DNA of 64,000 nt from Rhyacophila brunnea (GCA_022495005.1 JAGYXB010001043.1:1-64000); one strand, 5' to 3'; counted from the first letter of the stretch, positions 33,561 to 45,596 are shown. Numbers and translations are program-made. The notes: a model not told the origin generated them from the letters alone.

Positions 33561-34094
33561 GAAAATTTTGTAACAATGGATATAATTTAGCTAAATAATA
33601 CGTATACATTATATAAAAAACAAAGCTTTTAAACAAAACAACACAACGTAACGTTATAGCATTTTTGAAGAGTTTGGAATCGAATATGACTTACTCGATA
33701 CATTAGCCAAGTGGGATATAGTCATAAATAAAAACTGGGCGCAACATGCAATTTTCCTCCGTGTGCATAGGCGAGGCCATGTCGGGACAGTGACACAGCA
33801 CGGCAAGTCAAAAGTCAAACTAAAAAGTTGCAACGTTGCGGTGTGCGGCTGTAAATTTAGTGTGTTCTGCAAATGCCAACAGAATCACACCGATATATTG
33901 GTACGACGTGGTGCAGTCGAGACGAGCATGGATGTGCGAGGCGGCCTATTCTTTATTGAGACATTATAGATGGAATTAAATCGAATCGATTTACCGTAGA
34001 AAATGGCAAAATGTATTCTCTGGGAAATACAAAATAACAATACAAATTTAAATGTTACACATATAATATCATGACACACCCACGTTGGTCTTTT

Positions 34095-34303
34095 TAGTTG
34101 GTAGAGCGGCTGTCGTAAGCTGATTCCACTTCAATCCTGTGCGTTGCGTTACCACGTACTTCCGCAAGACTTTATCATTTCATCGATCCAGCGGCCTCTA
34201 GGTCTACCTTACGGACGTTTTGTACCTCTTGGATACCACTGGTTGATTACCCCTCCTCCCTCCCTTCTTCGAGCTATGTGTCCAGCCCATTTCCTGCGAA
34301 TAC
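34095..34303 (-). pseudogene. RTE-like LINE fragment, heavily decayed
   Basis: Minus-strand reading: RKWAGHIARRREGG, INQWYPRGTKRP, stop, GRPRGRWIDEMIKS, GSTW, stop. This aligns block for block with the copies at 27.9 and 56.0 kb but is clearly older. Confidence 0.75.
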
Positions 34304-34410
34304 ATACCAACTATAATACACGTTGCAGAATATTACATTAATACTGATGTAAAAACATGAAAGCAATAACCATCATAGTTCCCTCAATTTAAATCTTTTT
34401 TTTTTTTTAC

Positions 34411-34726
34411 GACTGTTGTCCATGTGACAGCAACACATCTCAAACTGTGTGGCATGTCATCAACGACTGCCCTTTACTAGAAAGGGAGCGATGGACTCTC
34501 AGGACTCGATGTAGACAACATAATCACGAAATTGACCTCCAAAAGCCTCACGAAGCACTAAATAATAGAACAACACAAGAACACTACACAAAATATTTAA
34601 TCCTGGCCATAAAGAAAATTAAAGATATAAATGGAGGCACCTAATTAGCCCCACATCAATGCAACTAACCCACCCAACCACCTTGTACGAAAAAGCAAGG
34701 GTATTGTTATTATTAAAAAAAAAAAA
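34411..34726 (+). pseudogene. LINE 3' end with CCHC knuckle and SINE-matching tail
   Basis: The frame from 34417 reads CPCDSNTSQTVWHVINDCPL, a C-x-C...H...C knuckle as found at the C-terminus of Jockey/R1/CR1-type ORF2 proteins, and remains open to the stop near 34642. The 3' UTR then gives CACCTTGTACGAAAAAGCAA with AT repeats and poly(A) to about 34726. That tail is the one carried by SINE-1 at 26597 and 2776. It is 5'-truncated at a poly(T) run near 34396-34409. Confidence 0.75.
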
Positions 34727-35479
34727 CTATCATAGTTCCAACGTATGTTAAGTTATTTTTTAAACTGCATTCAACAATTGTATTTACTTATCTGTTTATA
34801 AAATAATGACATTTGTGTGTGCAGATTTAGATGTCCATGAGCAGGGTCTTTCACGTGGGCCCTATTATTCTTCAGATGTTCCAACGGTTAATAATTTTAT
34901 GGTTACAAGTGTAACATTGTAATATTATTGAAATGTGAATATTTAATTTATTATTGGAGAAATACTCGATTATAAAATAAATACTAACGCTTACGTGTGA
35001 GTGTGTACAAGACTTTGGCAAACATTATTTAATGGCTTGCCTTAAAGCGCTTGTTTACTTTTACACACATCTGTGTACATAAGTGCTCATACGAAATGAG
35101 AACATAAAGACAAATACAATAAGTTTATATTTGCTTAGTAGCTGTCTGGCTGTTCAAACATTGTGATCTTGGAAAACGCCGAGTCATAAAGGCTGCGAGG
35201 CCCGGAATGGAAATAATGTGTACGCTATATTGCCGGAGTATACATTTTTGATTGTTTACATAAGAATACATTTTTTGTGTAACGTAAAATATTATACGTG
35301 TCAGAATTAACCATTGTTACCCTAAAAGCGAAATTATTTCTCAATACTCCATTGGTTCAACACCTTTCGGAGTTTTACAACATTTTGTATATTAAAATTT
35401 TAATGGATTTGAATTTTGTACTATTCCATTCGAGTTGTTTTTTGCGACCCGGGTTTCGCCTTTCGGCATCTTCAGACAC
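34727..35479. other. no recognised feature
   Basis: AT-rich. Nothing recognised. Confidence 0.4.
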
Positions 35480-35512
35480 CAGAGGCGAAGGGTGAAGGTA
35501 GGCTGTTATGAT
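35480..35512 (+). mobile_element. hAT-A left-end fragment
   Basis: CAGAGGCGAAGGGTGAAGGT then AGGCTGTTATGATC is a solitary left terminus. 35513-35895 shows nothing else. Confidence 0.6.
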
Positions 35513-35895
35513 CAACAAGATTTGAAAAGTTTTTACGAAACTTTCGGGATTGATTTTTTATCATTTTTATGGAAAATTAAATTAAAACGAAAATATACAG
35601 AAAAAATACTTTTAATGACAAATAACTACATTAGAAATAAACTGAGTTTGAATGAAGTTTGATTTATGACCCATGTGTAAGTTGCCAATTCATTTTATTT
35701 TTTCACATAAATTAATAAAAATGAGAAAGAGTGGAAATAAACAAATCTTCGCACTTTTAACAAAGTGATTCCACCATGATCTCACGTTTTACGGCAGTTT
35801 CATATTTGGCTGACTTATTAGATTTATGAAGCGGAAAGGCCGCCATACGCCATGATTTTATTTACTATTTTAAATCTCGCTAACCCATTCCTTCG

Positions 35896-36223
35896 GGTCT
35901 ATTCTATACAAAAGGCTGCTTTCGTCCGCTAAAACCGCTAACTAGGGTATGTTTGTAACAAATTATTAACACGTATTGTAACAATTATAATTAGCCGGTA
36001 TTAATTGTTGCAATAAATGATATATTTTAACGGCATGCCCCCTGCCTGCGCTGAAATTTAGAGCATGAGCGATAGAGAGAGAGCGAGAGAGAGACAGTTT
36101 CGACTGATTAACTGATTACAATACAATTACAATTATAATATTTCAATATAAAATGTATGTAACAAATACTAACACATTATCACGTTAGCACGTTAGCGGT
36201 CGATAGTCGCCTTTTGTATAGAA
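35896..36223 (-). mobile_element. TIR-1 MITE, copy B (inverted)
   Basis: It is the reverse of copy A at 13750-14078 with few changes. It begins GGTCTATTCTATACAAAAGG and ends CGCCTTTTGTATAGAA, where it is cut off and hAT-A sequence begins at once. Confidence 0.85.
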
Positions 36224-36657
36224 AGTTTGTCAGTCATACCTATTTGTTTTCATTGAAATGAGACTACAATTTACAGATGGTTTTGGTTAATTTTTAAAAT
36301 TCAATTAAACCTTGTGAAAACCAAGCCACGATAAACGTCACGTCTATCTATAAAATATCTAAAAAGTTTGGCAACGGTAGGGCTTAATGAATTAAAACTA
36401 ATAATAATATGTATTCTCAATCCAACGAAAACAAATAAGTATGCATGAAAAAGTGTGCAAAATTTTAATCATATCGCCCAAAATATACCAAAACTATTAT
36501 CGTTTAGTTTAGACGTGGTTTAATTGGTTTTCAAAAACTAACCAACACCATCTATAAATTGTAGTATTAATTCAATAATAACAAATACGTTTGACTGACA
36601 ATGTTTAGTCTGCACTATTTATGTCAGATCCTAGCCTATCTACACCCGTCGCCACTG
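36224..36657 (+). mobile_element. hAT-A MITE, left end missing
   Basis: From AGTTTGTCAGTCATACCTAT to CTACACCCGTCGCCACTG in family order. The first 60 bp or so of the left end are replaced by the TIR-1 element, suggesting TIR-1 inserted there or a later deletion joined them. Confidence 0.8.
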
Positions 36658-37085
36658 GTAGGTAGATAGAGGTACCATTTAAAGCTTGTCTGCCTCATTG
36701 TTATTAAATATATTTATTTGTGTGTAGATTGTAGTTTAGTTTTTGCAGTCATTATCTCAATATACGATATTACTATGCGGGTACATAAAGTAATATGAAA
36801 ATTAATACGGGTTTTGATTGATTGTGTTTATACAAACGCTTGAGTGAATGACACGACTCACTTAAGTAAACATTAATATAAGTAAATAGTGCAATAGTTA
36901 AATAAACAGTAATTATTTATTTGCTATTAATGTGTCAATGGATTTATAATATTATAACGAGCTTCGTTGCAGCTGTTGATCTAACAATGTAGCTAAGTAA
37001 TTTTAGTAAGTATTATTTATTGCATTACGGTGGGTACTTAATGGTATGTAATTTTGTCATCTGATTCCGTTAACTGTGTTCTGAG

Positions 37086-37262
37086 CAGTGGTGAGAGGTG
37101 GAGGTAGGCTTTGGAGATTTGAATTAAATAGTGGACACTAAACTTTGTCAGTCATACTTATTTGTTTTCATTTAACTATGAATACGATTTGCGCATGTGA
37201 TCGGTTAGTTTTTTAAATTCAATTAAACCATGCTTAAACTAAATCATAATAGATAAAAACAT
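37086..37262 (+). mobile_element. hAT-A MITE, left half
   Basis: CAGTGGTGAGAGGTGGAGGT through AACTTTGTCAGTCATACTTA to the AAATCATAATAGATAA segment, then ends. 36658-37085 shows nothing recognised. Confidence 0.75.
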
Positions 37263-37404
37263 GTTTGGTTGATTGTCTATTTTTACTTGGCCCCAACTGA
37301 CATCTCAATCTACCATCAGGTCTATGTACGTGAACGCCGCGCTAGGTGTGTCGAAAAGGGTTATCTTTAGCTGTCAGTGAACGACATTTGTATAATATAC
37401 AAAT

Positions 37405-37824
37405 CAGTGTGCGAAGGCTGTAGAAATCAGACATAAATAGTAAACAGTAAACTTTGTCAGTCATAGGTAGTGATTTGTTTTCATTGAACTAAGAATACAA
37501 ATTGCAGATGGCATTAGATAGTGTTTAAAATTCAATTTAACCTCGCATAACAAAACCACAATAGATAAAAATATTCTTCTGTATCCAAAATAATAATTTA
37601 TAATATTTTAATGGCATAATTTTTAATATTTTATAGATACCTATAGATTAATATCTATTATGGTTTGCTTTAGATAGGGTTTAATTGACTTTTAAAAACA
37701 AACCATTACCATCTGCAATTTGTATTATTAGTTCAATGAAAACAAATGATTATGACTGACAAAATTTACTGTGCACTACATAATATGTCCGATATCCACA
37801 GCCTACCTCCACCCCTCGTTAGTG
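37405..37824 (+). mobile_element. hAT-A MITE, short complete copy
   Basis: Left CAGTGTGCGAAGGCTGTAG, right ACCTCCACCCCTCGTTAGTG, with the inverted inner words (AACTTTGTCAGTCATAG, CAAATGATTATGACTGACAA). At 420 bp it lacks the middle segment of the longer copies. No target duplication. Confidence 0.8.
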
Positions 37825-38753
37825 GAATGCGGTAACTTGTTCACAGTAAATGAATATTTTCGATTGCATATTTTATACATACCTACGCACGAATGAATAC
37901 TGTAGTAATGGTTTGCCTGTTTGTCATCGGCGATGTCCTCATACCTATATTTATTCCAAAATAGGGAAACCTTTTTTATGTGCATGATAAACTAATCATT
38001 TCAAATTTACGGAAAATCCCATGCAAAATAATATGACGGTATTTTTTGTTATCATGGCATATTGGCGTAACCCTAGACTACGTAGGAGTAAGTAGACATG
38101 GTTTGCAGGTGATAATATTGTTATGGATCATCCATCGATGGTGTATTGTTTGTATTTTCCGCCTTATTTGTTTTACGATTGATTAGTTTCCTGGTACAAT
38201 TGATTTATGATCGTATTACCTTTGAATTGATGGGCATCAAGACAACGTTGAGATTTACATACTTGTCGAAAGTATTGAGTGAGTTGATTCATGTTTCGCT
38301 CCCATGGATTTCCTGCTGATGTGAATGCTCGCTACTGATGCAAATTCTGCATAGTACCTAGGTAGTACTTACTCTTATACCTATATTAGGTTCAAAGATA
38401 AACGTCGTACCTATTGTAAAGTCTGTTCATTATTAAATCGTCTAAATACAAGATATGAAGTGTTAACTTGAATTAATTATGATTGAGTTCCAAAACTAAA
38501 TAATAATGACATTCAAAAGAAGTTATTAAAATTGTAGATGGAATGATAATATTATGACATTTTTGTATTACAACATTTGACAGTGATTCCATGACGTCAT
38601 AATTGATAACTAGATAATAGTTAATTACCCCTGCATTGGCAGCATTCCGTGTATTGTTGTTCACTATACGAAACCCATTTAAAAGTGGAAAAGTACACAC
38701 AATACTAACTTTCGGTTATTTCATTAAATTTCATTAGTTGTGTTTTTAATACC
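37825..38753. other. no recognised feature
   Basis: AT-rich. Nothing recognised. Confidence 0.4.
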
Positions 38754-38761
38754 CACATATG

Positions 38762-39290
38762 CAGTGACGTCCCTAGGCAGCGTCAAAATGCAACGCCATT
38801 ATACAGTATTTTTTATTATCCTTTCATGACTTCAATATCTGAGAAATGCATTATTAACAAAATATATACCACAAAATTTAATTTAAATGTCATCTCTACT
38901 TCAATAGACAATATTGCGAGTCCACAGTTTCAGATATATTTAAAAATACACCTGACATCTTTCAAAACTCGCGGATGACTGGCAAAAATATTTAGATAAA
39001 TTAATTAGGTAAGTACCTACCTATAATTCAAATAGAATTCGCAAATCTGCACGTGTCATTGCTGGTCATCGAGGAGTGATGTCCAAAGACAACGGAAGTA
39101 AACTAGACATCGCGAACCCGGCGAAAAAATAGAGTGAGCTGCATTTTTTAATGGATAGATATTTCCGTTATTACTAAGTTTAGGTACCTATTCCTATATA
39201 TATTTAATGATTCTCCTCGATTTGCCGCCCTTCGAGTAACTGCCGCCCCCAAGCGACGCTCAATCTGCCTATTCCCACGGGACGTCACTG
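38762..39290 (+). mobile_element. hAT-C element, copy 2
   Basis: The ends are CAGTGACGTCCCTAGG and, in reverse, CAGTGACGTCCCGTGGG. Flanks CACATATG (38754-38761) and CACATAAG (39291-39298) differ at one base. Colinear with 8664-9648 but without the hAT-D insertion, so it serves as the empty-site reference. Confidence 0.85.
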
Positions 39291-39648
39291 CACATAAGTA
39301 TAATATTGTCTGATAATTAGATCATTCTCCTGCGGGATCAATTAATCAACTAGGTGTCACCACGTGTTAGGTGGAATAGAACTGAATATGAAGAGGTCCT
39401 ATATAAATAGCCTGATCAAATAAATCCGATTAGTTTATTGTATTATTAAATTTTGCCGTATTCTGATATTAATAGCTAATTTAAACACTTACTTAGTAAC
39501 ATAACATGTTAGTAACGCGATATACATCCCCAGGCTTTAAAATAAATTACCATAATGGCCGAAACCGGTACATCGAACTATTCTAACTCACATTTAAATA
39601 TTTTACAGAAGTGTTCTTTCAAACATCCTATTTAAGTTATTTATTTAA

Positions 39649-40420
39649 TGCCTAATGGGCGAAATTGACTATTACATGAAATGGGCAAAATTTTGCCTAA
39701 TTCATGTAATAGTCAAGCCCGTTGCATTATTCATGAATTAGGTAAATTATCTGCTGAGTGCGTGAATTCGCCAGGGTATGGAATTCTTAAACTATCAACA
39801 TGACAGTAGAAAAAGTAAATTTAATACGGATGGTTTTATTACTTATAATTGGACATAATACCTATAATATTATTATTAGGTTGAGTTACGTTAGGTTTTG
39901 TAATTCTGAATTCAACTGAATATCCATTTTGAGGTTAGCTAACAAGCGTCAACAAACTATCAAATCATACCTACTATCACAAACAAATAATCGACCATTG
40001 CACGATTGATACCCAAGCACGAATCAAATCGCGAAAATACCTTTTAATAAAATTCTTCCGTTATCATATAGTTCTAGATTTTTTGGGCATAGTAAATGGA
40101 TATGAACGTCATATTATAATCAACGACATTTGACACATTTGGTTAGTTTGATTAGTTGGAAAAAACACCACCTGAGCGCGACCATCTATTTTGACCAATG
40201 CATGATCATTTGACACATTTGGTTTAGTTGCAAAAAACACCACCGTAGCGCTACTATCTAATTTGCCCAATGCATGAACTAGTCAGAAAAATTACTGCCG
40301 AATCCACGCACTTGGCAGATATTTTGCCTAATTCATGAATAAGGCAACGGGCTTGCATTTTTCATGGTTTAGGCAAAATTTTGCCCATTTCATGTAATAG
40401 TGAATTTCGCACATTCGGCG
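39649..40420. mobile_element. TIR element with internally palindromic arms, TAA-flanked
   Basis: The left arm (CGAAATTGACTATTACATGA, then TGGGCAAAATTTTGCC) is mirrored at the right with few changes for about 95 bp. Each arm also contains smaller hairpins. TAA flanks both sides (39646-39648, 40421-40423). An 80-bp direct repeat starting CATTTGACACATTTGGTT lies at 40127 and 40207. Three-base TAA flanks are seen with PIF/Harbinger elements, but no transposase confirms that. Confidence 0.7.
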
Positions 40421-40769
40421 TAACATATACACATTTATGCATCGTTATTTTTGTCAATTGTCTTACTAAAATATGATGTATACATTTATCTACACAAATA
40501 ATAATTAATTATCTATTTTGTTTCAAAGAACTCCATTAGAAAATATTTCAAATGTGAGTTAGAATTAATAGTAAGTTCTACATTCAGCTGACGATATAAT
40601 ATTGAATTATTTAATCAATACAATTGTGTTATTTATTTAAAATTAACAAAATAATATATTTGGGAATAAGAAATTACGTTTTAGAATAGTTTAACCTGTA
40701 TTAATGCTCAGTTGAGTTTTCCGAATAAATAATGAACCGACTATACGAATAATATACCTGATGCATTTT

Positions 40770-40860
40770 GCATCGATGATTGCGTTCCCTGCACTGAACT
40801 TCGCGGAATGCACGTGGGAACTGCAATAAACTTGCGGATGATTGGATATGCAAGTAGCTC
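40770..40860. promoter_or_regulatory. non-repeat island with E-box/CGTGGGAA
   Basis: GGAATGCACGTGGGAACTGC combines a CACGTG E-box with CGTGGGAA, the Su(H) consensus. It lies in sequence not shared with repeats here. A weak candidate, since single sites occur by chance. Confidence 0.2.
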
Positions 40861-41167
40861 AACAAAATAACTTATCTCCTTTTAAAGCTTGTATTTTAAC
40901 AACTCCCCATTTACGGCAACGTTAAAATGCCATTTTAGCATAGGTATTTATAAAAGTTATTATAAATGTTTTTATGTTACCTTTCACAGGATTGAATCTC
41001 GTATGTGGTGAAAATCGAATTCAAATACCTATACTATAAAATTGATGGTGAAAAACAGATCATTCAGGAAAAATTAGCTGATATTTTCGTGTAGCGAGAT
41101 CACAGTTGTTCTCGGCGATTTATTTTTAAAGGTTATATTATATATTACAATTATTGTATCATTATTT

Positions 41168-41725
41168 CTATGGGTTCCATGACAAAACAGAACAGTCACA
41201 AAACAGAACATGACAAAACAGAACAGTGACAAAACCGAACAGTCAGGGGAAAAATAAAACATTCATTTCTGTGGAATCTATTTATCAATTAAATACTTCT
41301 AAAACTAGGTAAATATTTAATATTTAAAAAAAAAATCAATTTTTAAGTGAAATCATCAACTGTTTATTAGGTAAGTATACTTATCTATTTCAATTTTTTT
41401 TACAATACCTTAATTTTGATATATAAGTACATATACCTCATTAACAGTTGATGACATCACTTAAAAATTGAACATTTTAATAATATCTATTATATATTTA
41501 TATACCTATACCAATATTTTGTTTATACACTAAAGTGTTATAAGTATTTAATTAATAAATAGATTCCACATTAATGAATGTTTTATTTTTCCTCTGGCTG
41601 TTCTGTTTTGTCACTGTTCTATTTTGTCACCGTTCTGTTTTGTCATGTCCTGTTTTGTCACCGTTCTGTTTTGTCATGTCCTGTTTTGTCACTGTTCTGT
41701 TTTATCATGTTCTGTTTTGTCTGGT
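41168..41725 (+). mobile_element. family Q element with terminal minisatellites, copy 2
   Basis: The left end GGGTTCCATGACAAAACAG is followed by four units of the 15-bp type (41181-41244). The right end has eight inverted units (TGTTCTGTTTTGTCA and variants, 41598-41721). The inner flanks AGGGGAAAAATAAAACATTC and AATGTTTTATTTTTCCTC are mirror images. The 13267-13675 copy has fewer units. Serine/cysteine/phenylalanine-rich short frames across the repeats are artefacts. Confidence 0.8.
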
Positions 41726-41727
41726 TA

Positions 41728-42012
41728 CCCTCCCACAATCACTGTTGTGCGTACATTCATGTTATAAACAATTCAGTTATCTTCAGACTATAAAGCGTCA
41801 AGACTTGCACTAGTTTGACCGCTCTAGCGTCGTTAAAGAATTACTTAAGTATTAATCTTTTCTGTGTTTGACATTTTGCTTAGGTTATTGGCAATTTTAG
41901 GATATCATTTATAGAAATGGTGAAACTAGTGCAAGTCTTGACGCTTTATAGTCTGGAGATAACTGAATTGTTTATAACATGAATGTACGCACAACAGTGA
42001 TTGTGGGAGGTA
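41728..42012. mobile_element. palindromic MITE with about 85-bp arms
   Basis: CCTCCCACAATCACTGTTGT and GCGTACATTCATGTTATAAA at the left are mirrored almost perfectly at 41926-42012, with about 115 bp between the arms. It starts immediately after the last Q repeat. Confidence 0.85.
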
Positions 42013-42608
42013 GGTTAGGAATTTGTATGGGATTAGCGCTACCATAATTGGTCTCGACATATATGTATATATATGTATTGTATATGATCAATTGGGTACT
42101 GTCCTTTGCTAGATTGAGAATCATAGTAACATTTCCTGTGGGTATGCTGATAAATATAAGTGGCAGAGTTGTTCTCACTTTATATGTAGGTATTATTAAA
42201 AAATATGCTACGAGTAGGTGTACTTAGTAAATATTTCCTAAAATGGCGTCTATGTATCAACAATAGTAAGTAATTAAGAAAAAATAATCTTTTTATAAAC
42301 CTTCTGCAAATAAGAGTTGCGAGCATGTATTTACTTCGCAGCATTTTACGCGGATGAATTGATCGATATAATTCGACATAGCAGAGCGATGCAAAACAAT
42401 ATATAAGTACCTACTTATATAATTATATATAATATTTAAAAGAAAACCTGACACATAACATAATAATTATAACTCTTTGGAATATGAATCTACGGTTAGG
42501 AAGGGCATAGTTGGTTCTCGTAGTAAGCAGTTGTTGCAGTAACTATTGTACATATGTATTTATTTTATTACGGTAAACAACCCTTTGGAGTGCTACAAAT
42601 ACATTGTA
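42013..42608. other. no recognised feature
   Basis: AT-rich, including a short ATATATGTATATATATG run. Nothing else was recognised. Confidence 0.4.
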
Positions 42609-42982
42609 GAAATTAACTATCGTGACAATAACTGTTTACACGTAAAAGTTCTGACTGTCTCTCCAATCTCATTATTCAAGATTAAGCAAGACGTGGTGTT
42701 GTCATTTTATGGTACTATTTGACAGTCGAAAAAGCGGCTAACCTCTGCGTGGTGTAGTTCGCTTTATTCCGGCAGGTTCGCCGCTATCGTTCTACTGGGC
42801 AGGATATCTAACAAATCCAACTGTCACGTGAAAATTCAGAAACTTCCGAATTGTTTTGATTGATGCATGCAATCTTGCAACTTACGGGTTTACATGTTTA
42901 CACGTGCATTTTCTTGTTATGTACGCGATAATACGTATCTACTGTCAGCAGTACGTCCAAGCCCGTGTAAACGGGGTATTAT
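42609..42982 (+). mobile_element. TIR element, family L, copy 2
   Basis: Colinear with 7352-7727 (AACTATCGTGAC, TTGTCATTTTATGGTACTAT, GCAGGTTCGCC, ATCGTTCTACTG). The left terminus is replaced. 42983-43484 shows nothing else. Confidence 0.7.
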
Positions 42983-43429
42983 GTCGATCAGCCCCCATTC
43001 CATTTTTTTGTTTGCCCGCCTGATTGCAAACAAATTTAAATATGTATCATAATGCACCACGCACTCTAGACTTATTTCAAATTCTGTCACAAAAATGTTT
43101 AGAATACCTATACATTAAGAGAATTAATAATAAGAATTGTAAAAAAATCTATGTTACTATAATAGTATAAACTTTATTGTAGAATTATTTTTCCCAGCCC
43201 TAGTGATATTACGAATTCAATTACATAATTTTGTGTTAGGCCCTTTTTAAGTTACAAAATGATGTCAATAGTCTAAATCAACTTTACTTACTGACACTTA
43301 GGCCGTTTCTTCTCAACATATGTTTAACATTATTTTTATGATGTTCATATAGAGTGCTTTTTTTTTTTTTTTTAAAGCTGAATTTATGAAAAAACTATTG
43401 AACTTTTTTTTAATAAAAAAAATATATCA

Positions 43430-43745
43430 TGTTCACAGAACAGATAATAAATAGAATACCGATAAGCTATATTCAATACGCCGCATGGTGAAGCAGGCTT
43501 TTGAATGTGTGAGTGTCATACGAAAATGAAGCACGCACTATGCACGTGCAATAGTGTGTGTAATACACCAACATTAAATGAGCGTAAATGCATAAACCGA
43601 GAGCAGTTTTCAGTATTCGACGTAAAACGTATTCTAGACACGTGTGTACGTTTAACCCGGATTCTTCCTTACTCGAGTCGGTTACCTGCTATCGCCTTAC
43701 CCGTTGTGTATTTCAGTTCCCATTATTTCTGAGTTCCCTGATCAT
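43430..43745 (+). repeat. dispersed repeat K, copy 3
   Basis: CACAGAACAGATAATAAATA leader, then GAATGTGTGAGTGTCATACG, GTGCAATAGTGTGTGTAATA, ATGAGCGTAAATGCATAAAC and GTATTTCAGTTCCC. A 75-codon frame across it is not supported by the other copies. Confidence 0.7.
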
Positions 43746-44320
43746 GTTACTTCATTCTATGTGTATTTTTTAAACACGTTTTTTCTAGAAAATGATTTTG
43801 GCGCTTAGGCCTTTATTTATTTCAAAGCTTCATTATTTGCAAGACGTTAAAAGCACTGCATCCGGAAAGTGAAAGACGTGTATGAAAAATGATTAAATAA
43901 AACATTTTATCCGTCAAGAATTATTATAGGTATATCAAGTTTCGTGAGCAGCGTACGCAAGCAAACATGCACACATATGTTCAAAATGAAAACACTTAAA
44001 CAAACATAATGCTCCGTGTAAATATTAAACCTTAGCACACACACTGGGGCAGCTATTTCGTGTGTGTACACAAGCTAGTTATTGTGTGCACGTCGCATAC
44101 CTCCTTGCTGAGTGGCTCGCGGTGCCGTTACGTTTGTTTGCATTGTCAGAATGTGTTTACGTGTGTGCGTGCATCGCCATGCGTCGTCAACCAGTTTCTG
44201 AATAGTGCGACACATTACAGCCGGCTGTCGGAAATTAGACACGGTGTTTGCACAGTGAAATCGTCCATTTGCGAAACCGCCACCGTTTTAAAATCAATAA
44301 AATTTCGAGTGATTGCTTAC
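43746..44320. other. no recognised feature
   Basis: Moderate GC near 44080-44290 (GTGGCTCGCGGTGCCGTTAC). No repeat or gene was recognised. Confidence 0.35.
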
Positions 44321-44703
44321 TTAAGACTTATGAGCATGCATCAGTGAAACGGCAAATAATTTTCAACAATAGGTGGGACGACATTTCGCACTCGTTGCCA
44401 ATCGTAGAGCGATAGTCGAGCTGTGAGCACGTCAATTTGTTTTGTGATGGCATCGGAGGCATATATTCTTAAATCGTGTAAAGATGACTAAAAAACGTTA
44501 CGCAGTTACTCGAAAAAGAAAACATGTCAATGAATATATTATTATTATTACTAATATAACAATAAACATAACATTAAATGGACGCATTTTGAATTTTTAT
44601 GACAAATTATGTTTTGTTCTGCACGCGCCGTTTGCACAATCTGCGCGTCGCGTAGTCACGACCTTTTTAGACCATGCCTCAACTGAAGTATATATAGCCT
44701 TAA
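44321..44703 (+). mobile_element. TTAA-1 element with open 82-codon frame
   Basis: From TTAA at 44321 via GCATCAGTGAAACGGCAAAT to AACTGAAGTATATATAGCC and TTAA at 44700-44703. A frame starting MTKKRYAVTRKRKHVNEY at 44484 runs open through most of the right half, but the same frame is broken in the 21.5, 45.8 and 46.9-kb copies, so coding is doubtful. Confidence 0.8.
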
Positions 44704-45457
44704 ATGTACCCTTTGTAATTCATGTGAAGTAGAAGAAATCGCAATTTGTGCAATTTTAATGTAAAATTTTTCCAATATAAACTGAAAAAAGGCCCTGTGG
44801 TAGATTGACAAAAAATATAATATGTATATCAAACAGAATAATAAAATTGTCTATTGCACATGTTCCAGACCTCTGTTCTACGGCGTATGCCGTATGGTAT
44901 GTAAATATTTGATTAACTAGAAAACAAAACTTTTCTTCGAGTCCAGAAAATACGAAGCGATCGCGTGATTCGAACCTAACAAGCTACAATTTCAAATTAC
45001 GTGCCAGGGAAACGTTGCTTTTATTATTTTCATTTCATTTTTATTATTTGTACAGTTTGTTACACGGGATATTATTTTCCGAACCATAAATAAAGAAAAT
45101 TGGGCTCGTAATTTATAATTTTCGCGATGTAATTTTTTTTTTTTTTTGCAAACGCTGCCCGATTACGTGTGTGTAATTGCGAGAAATCACCTTCGCTGGC
45201 CGTAGTTGCAAGATGGCCGCCGAAAATTAAATGGAACTACGTACTATGTTTTATTTTTTGGTTTGAAAAAAAAACTAATTTGCCAATTTTCACGCGAATT
45301 GCGTTGCGCGTTGCTACATGAATACTACATGTCGGACAGATGTAAACATTTATAACAAGCGAACATAAAATATCAATACAATCCAATGCCGTATATAATC
45401 AGGCCGCGGCACTAAAGCTTTTAAAGTTTCGTTTCTAGTGCTGTTTATGTTACAAGT
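44704..45457. other. no recognised feature
   Basis: AT-rich, with a poly(T) run at 45128-45148. AAGATGGCCGCC at about 45210 resembles a Pho/YY1-type site. Nothing else. Confidence 0.35.
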
Positions 45458-45596
45458 CTGTTTACTGGAAGGCAGACGGGAACAGCAGCAATTTTCATTG
45501 CCGATTTCGCCAAAATTCATGAATTCAAGAATGATAACCAAACCTAACCTAACAAATAATCCAGTATAACGGCTATTTTCAAAATTTGTTTTGTTA
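45458..45596 (-). mobile_element. family P MITE, copy 2
   Basis: GTCTGTTTACTGGAAGGCAG to AAATTTGTTTTG is the reverse of 15294-15453 with its far arm lost. Confidence 0.7.

Noticed and set aside
33654..34079. Several 64-72 codon frames on both strands
   Set aside because: No domain, no splice borders, and the frames contradict each other.
41574..41813. Overlapping 71-79 codon frames rich in F, C, V, L
   Set aside because: They are translations of the 15-bp minisatellite units at the end of the Q element. The 15-bp period is a multiple of three, so all frames stay open.
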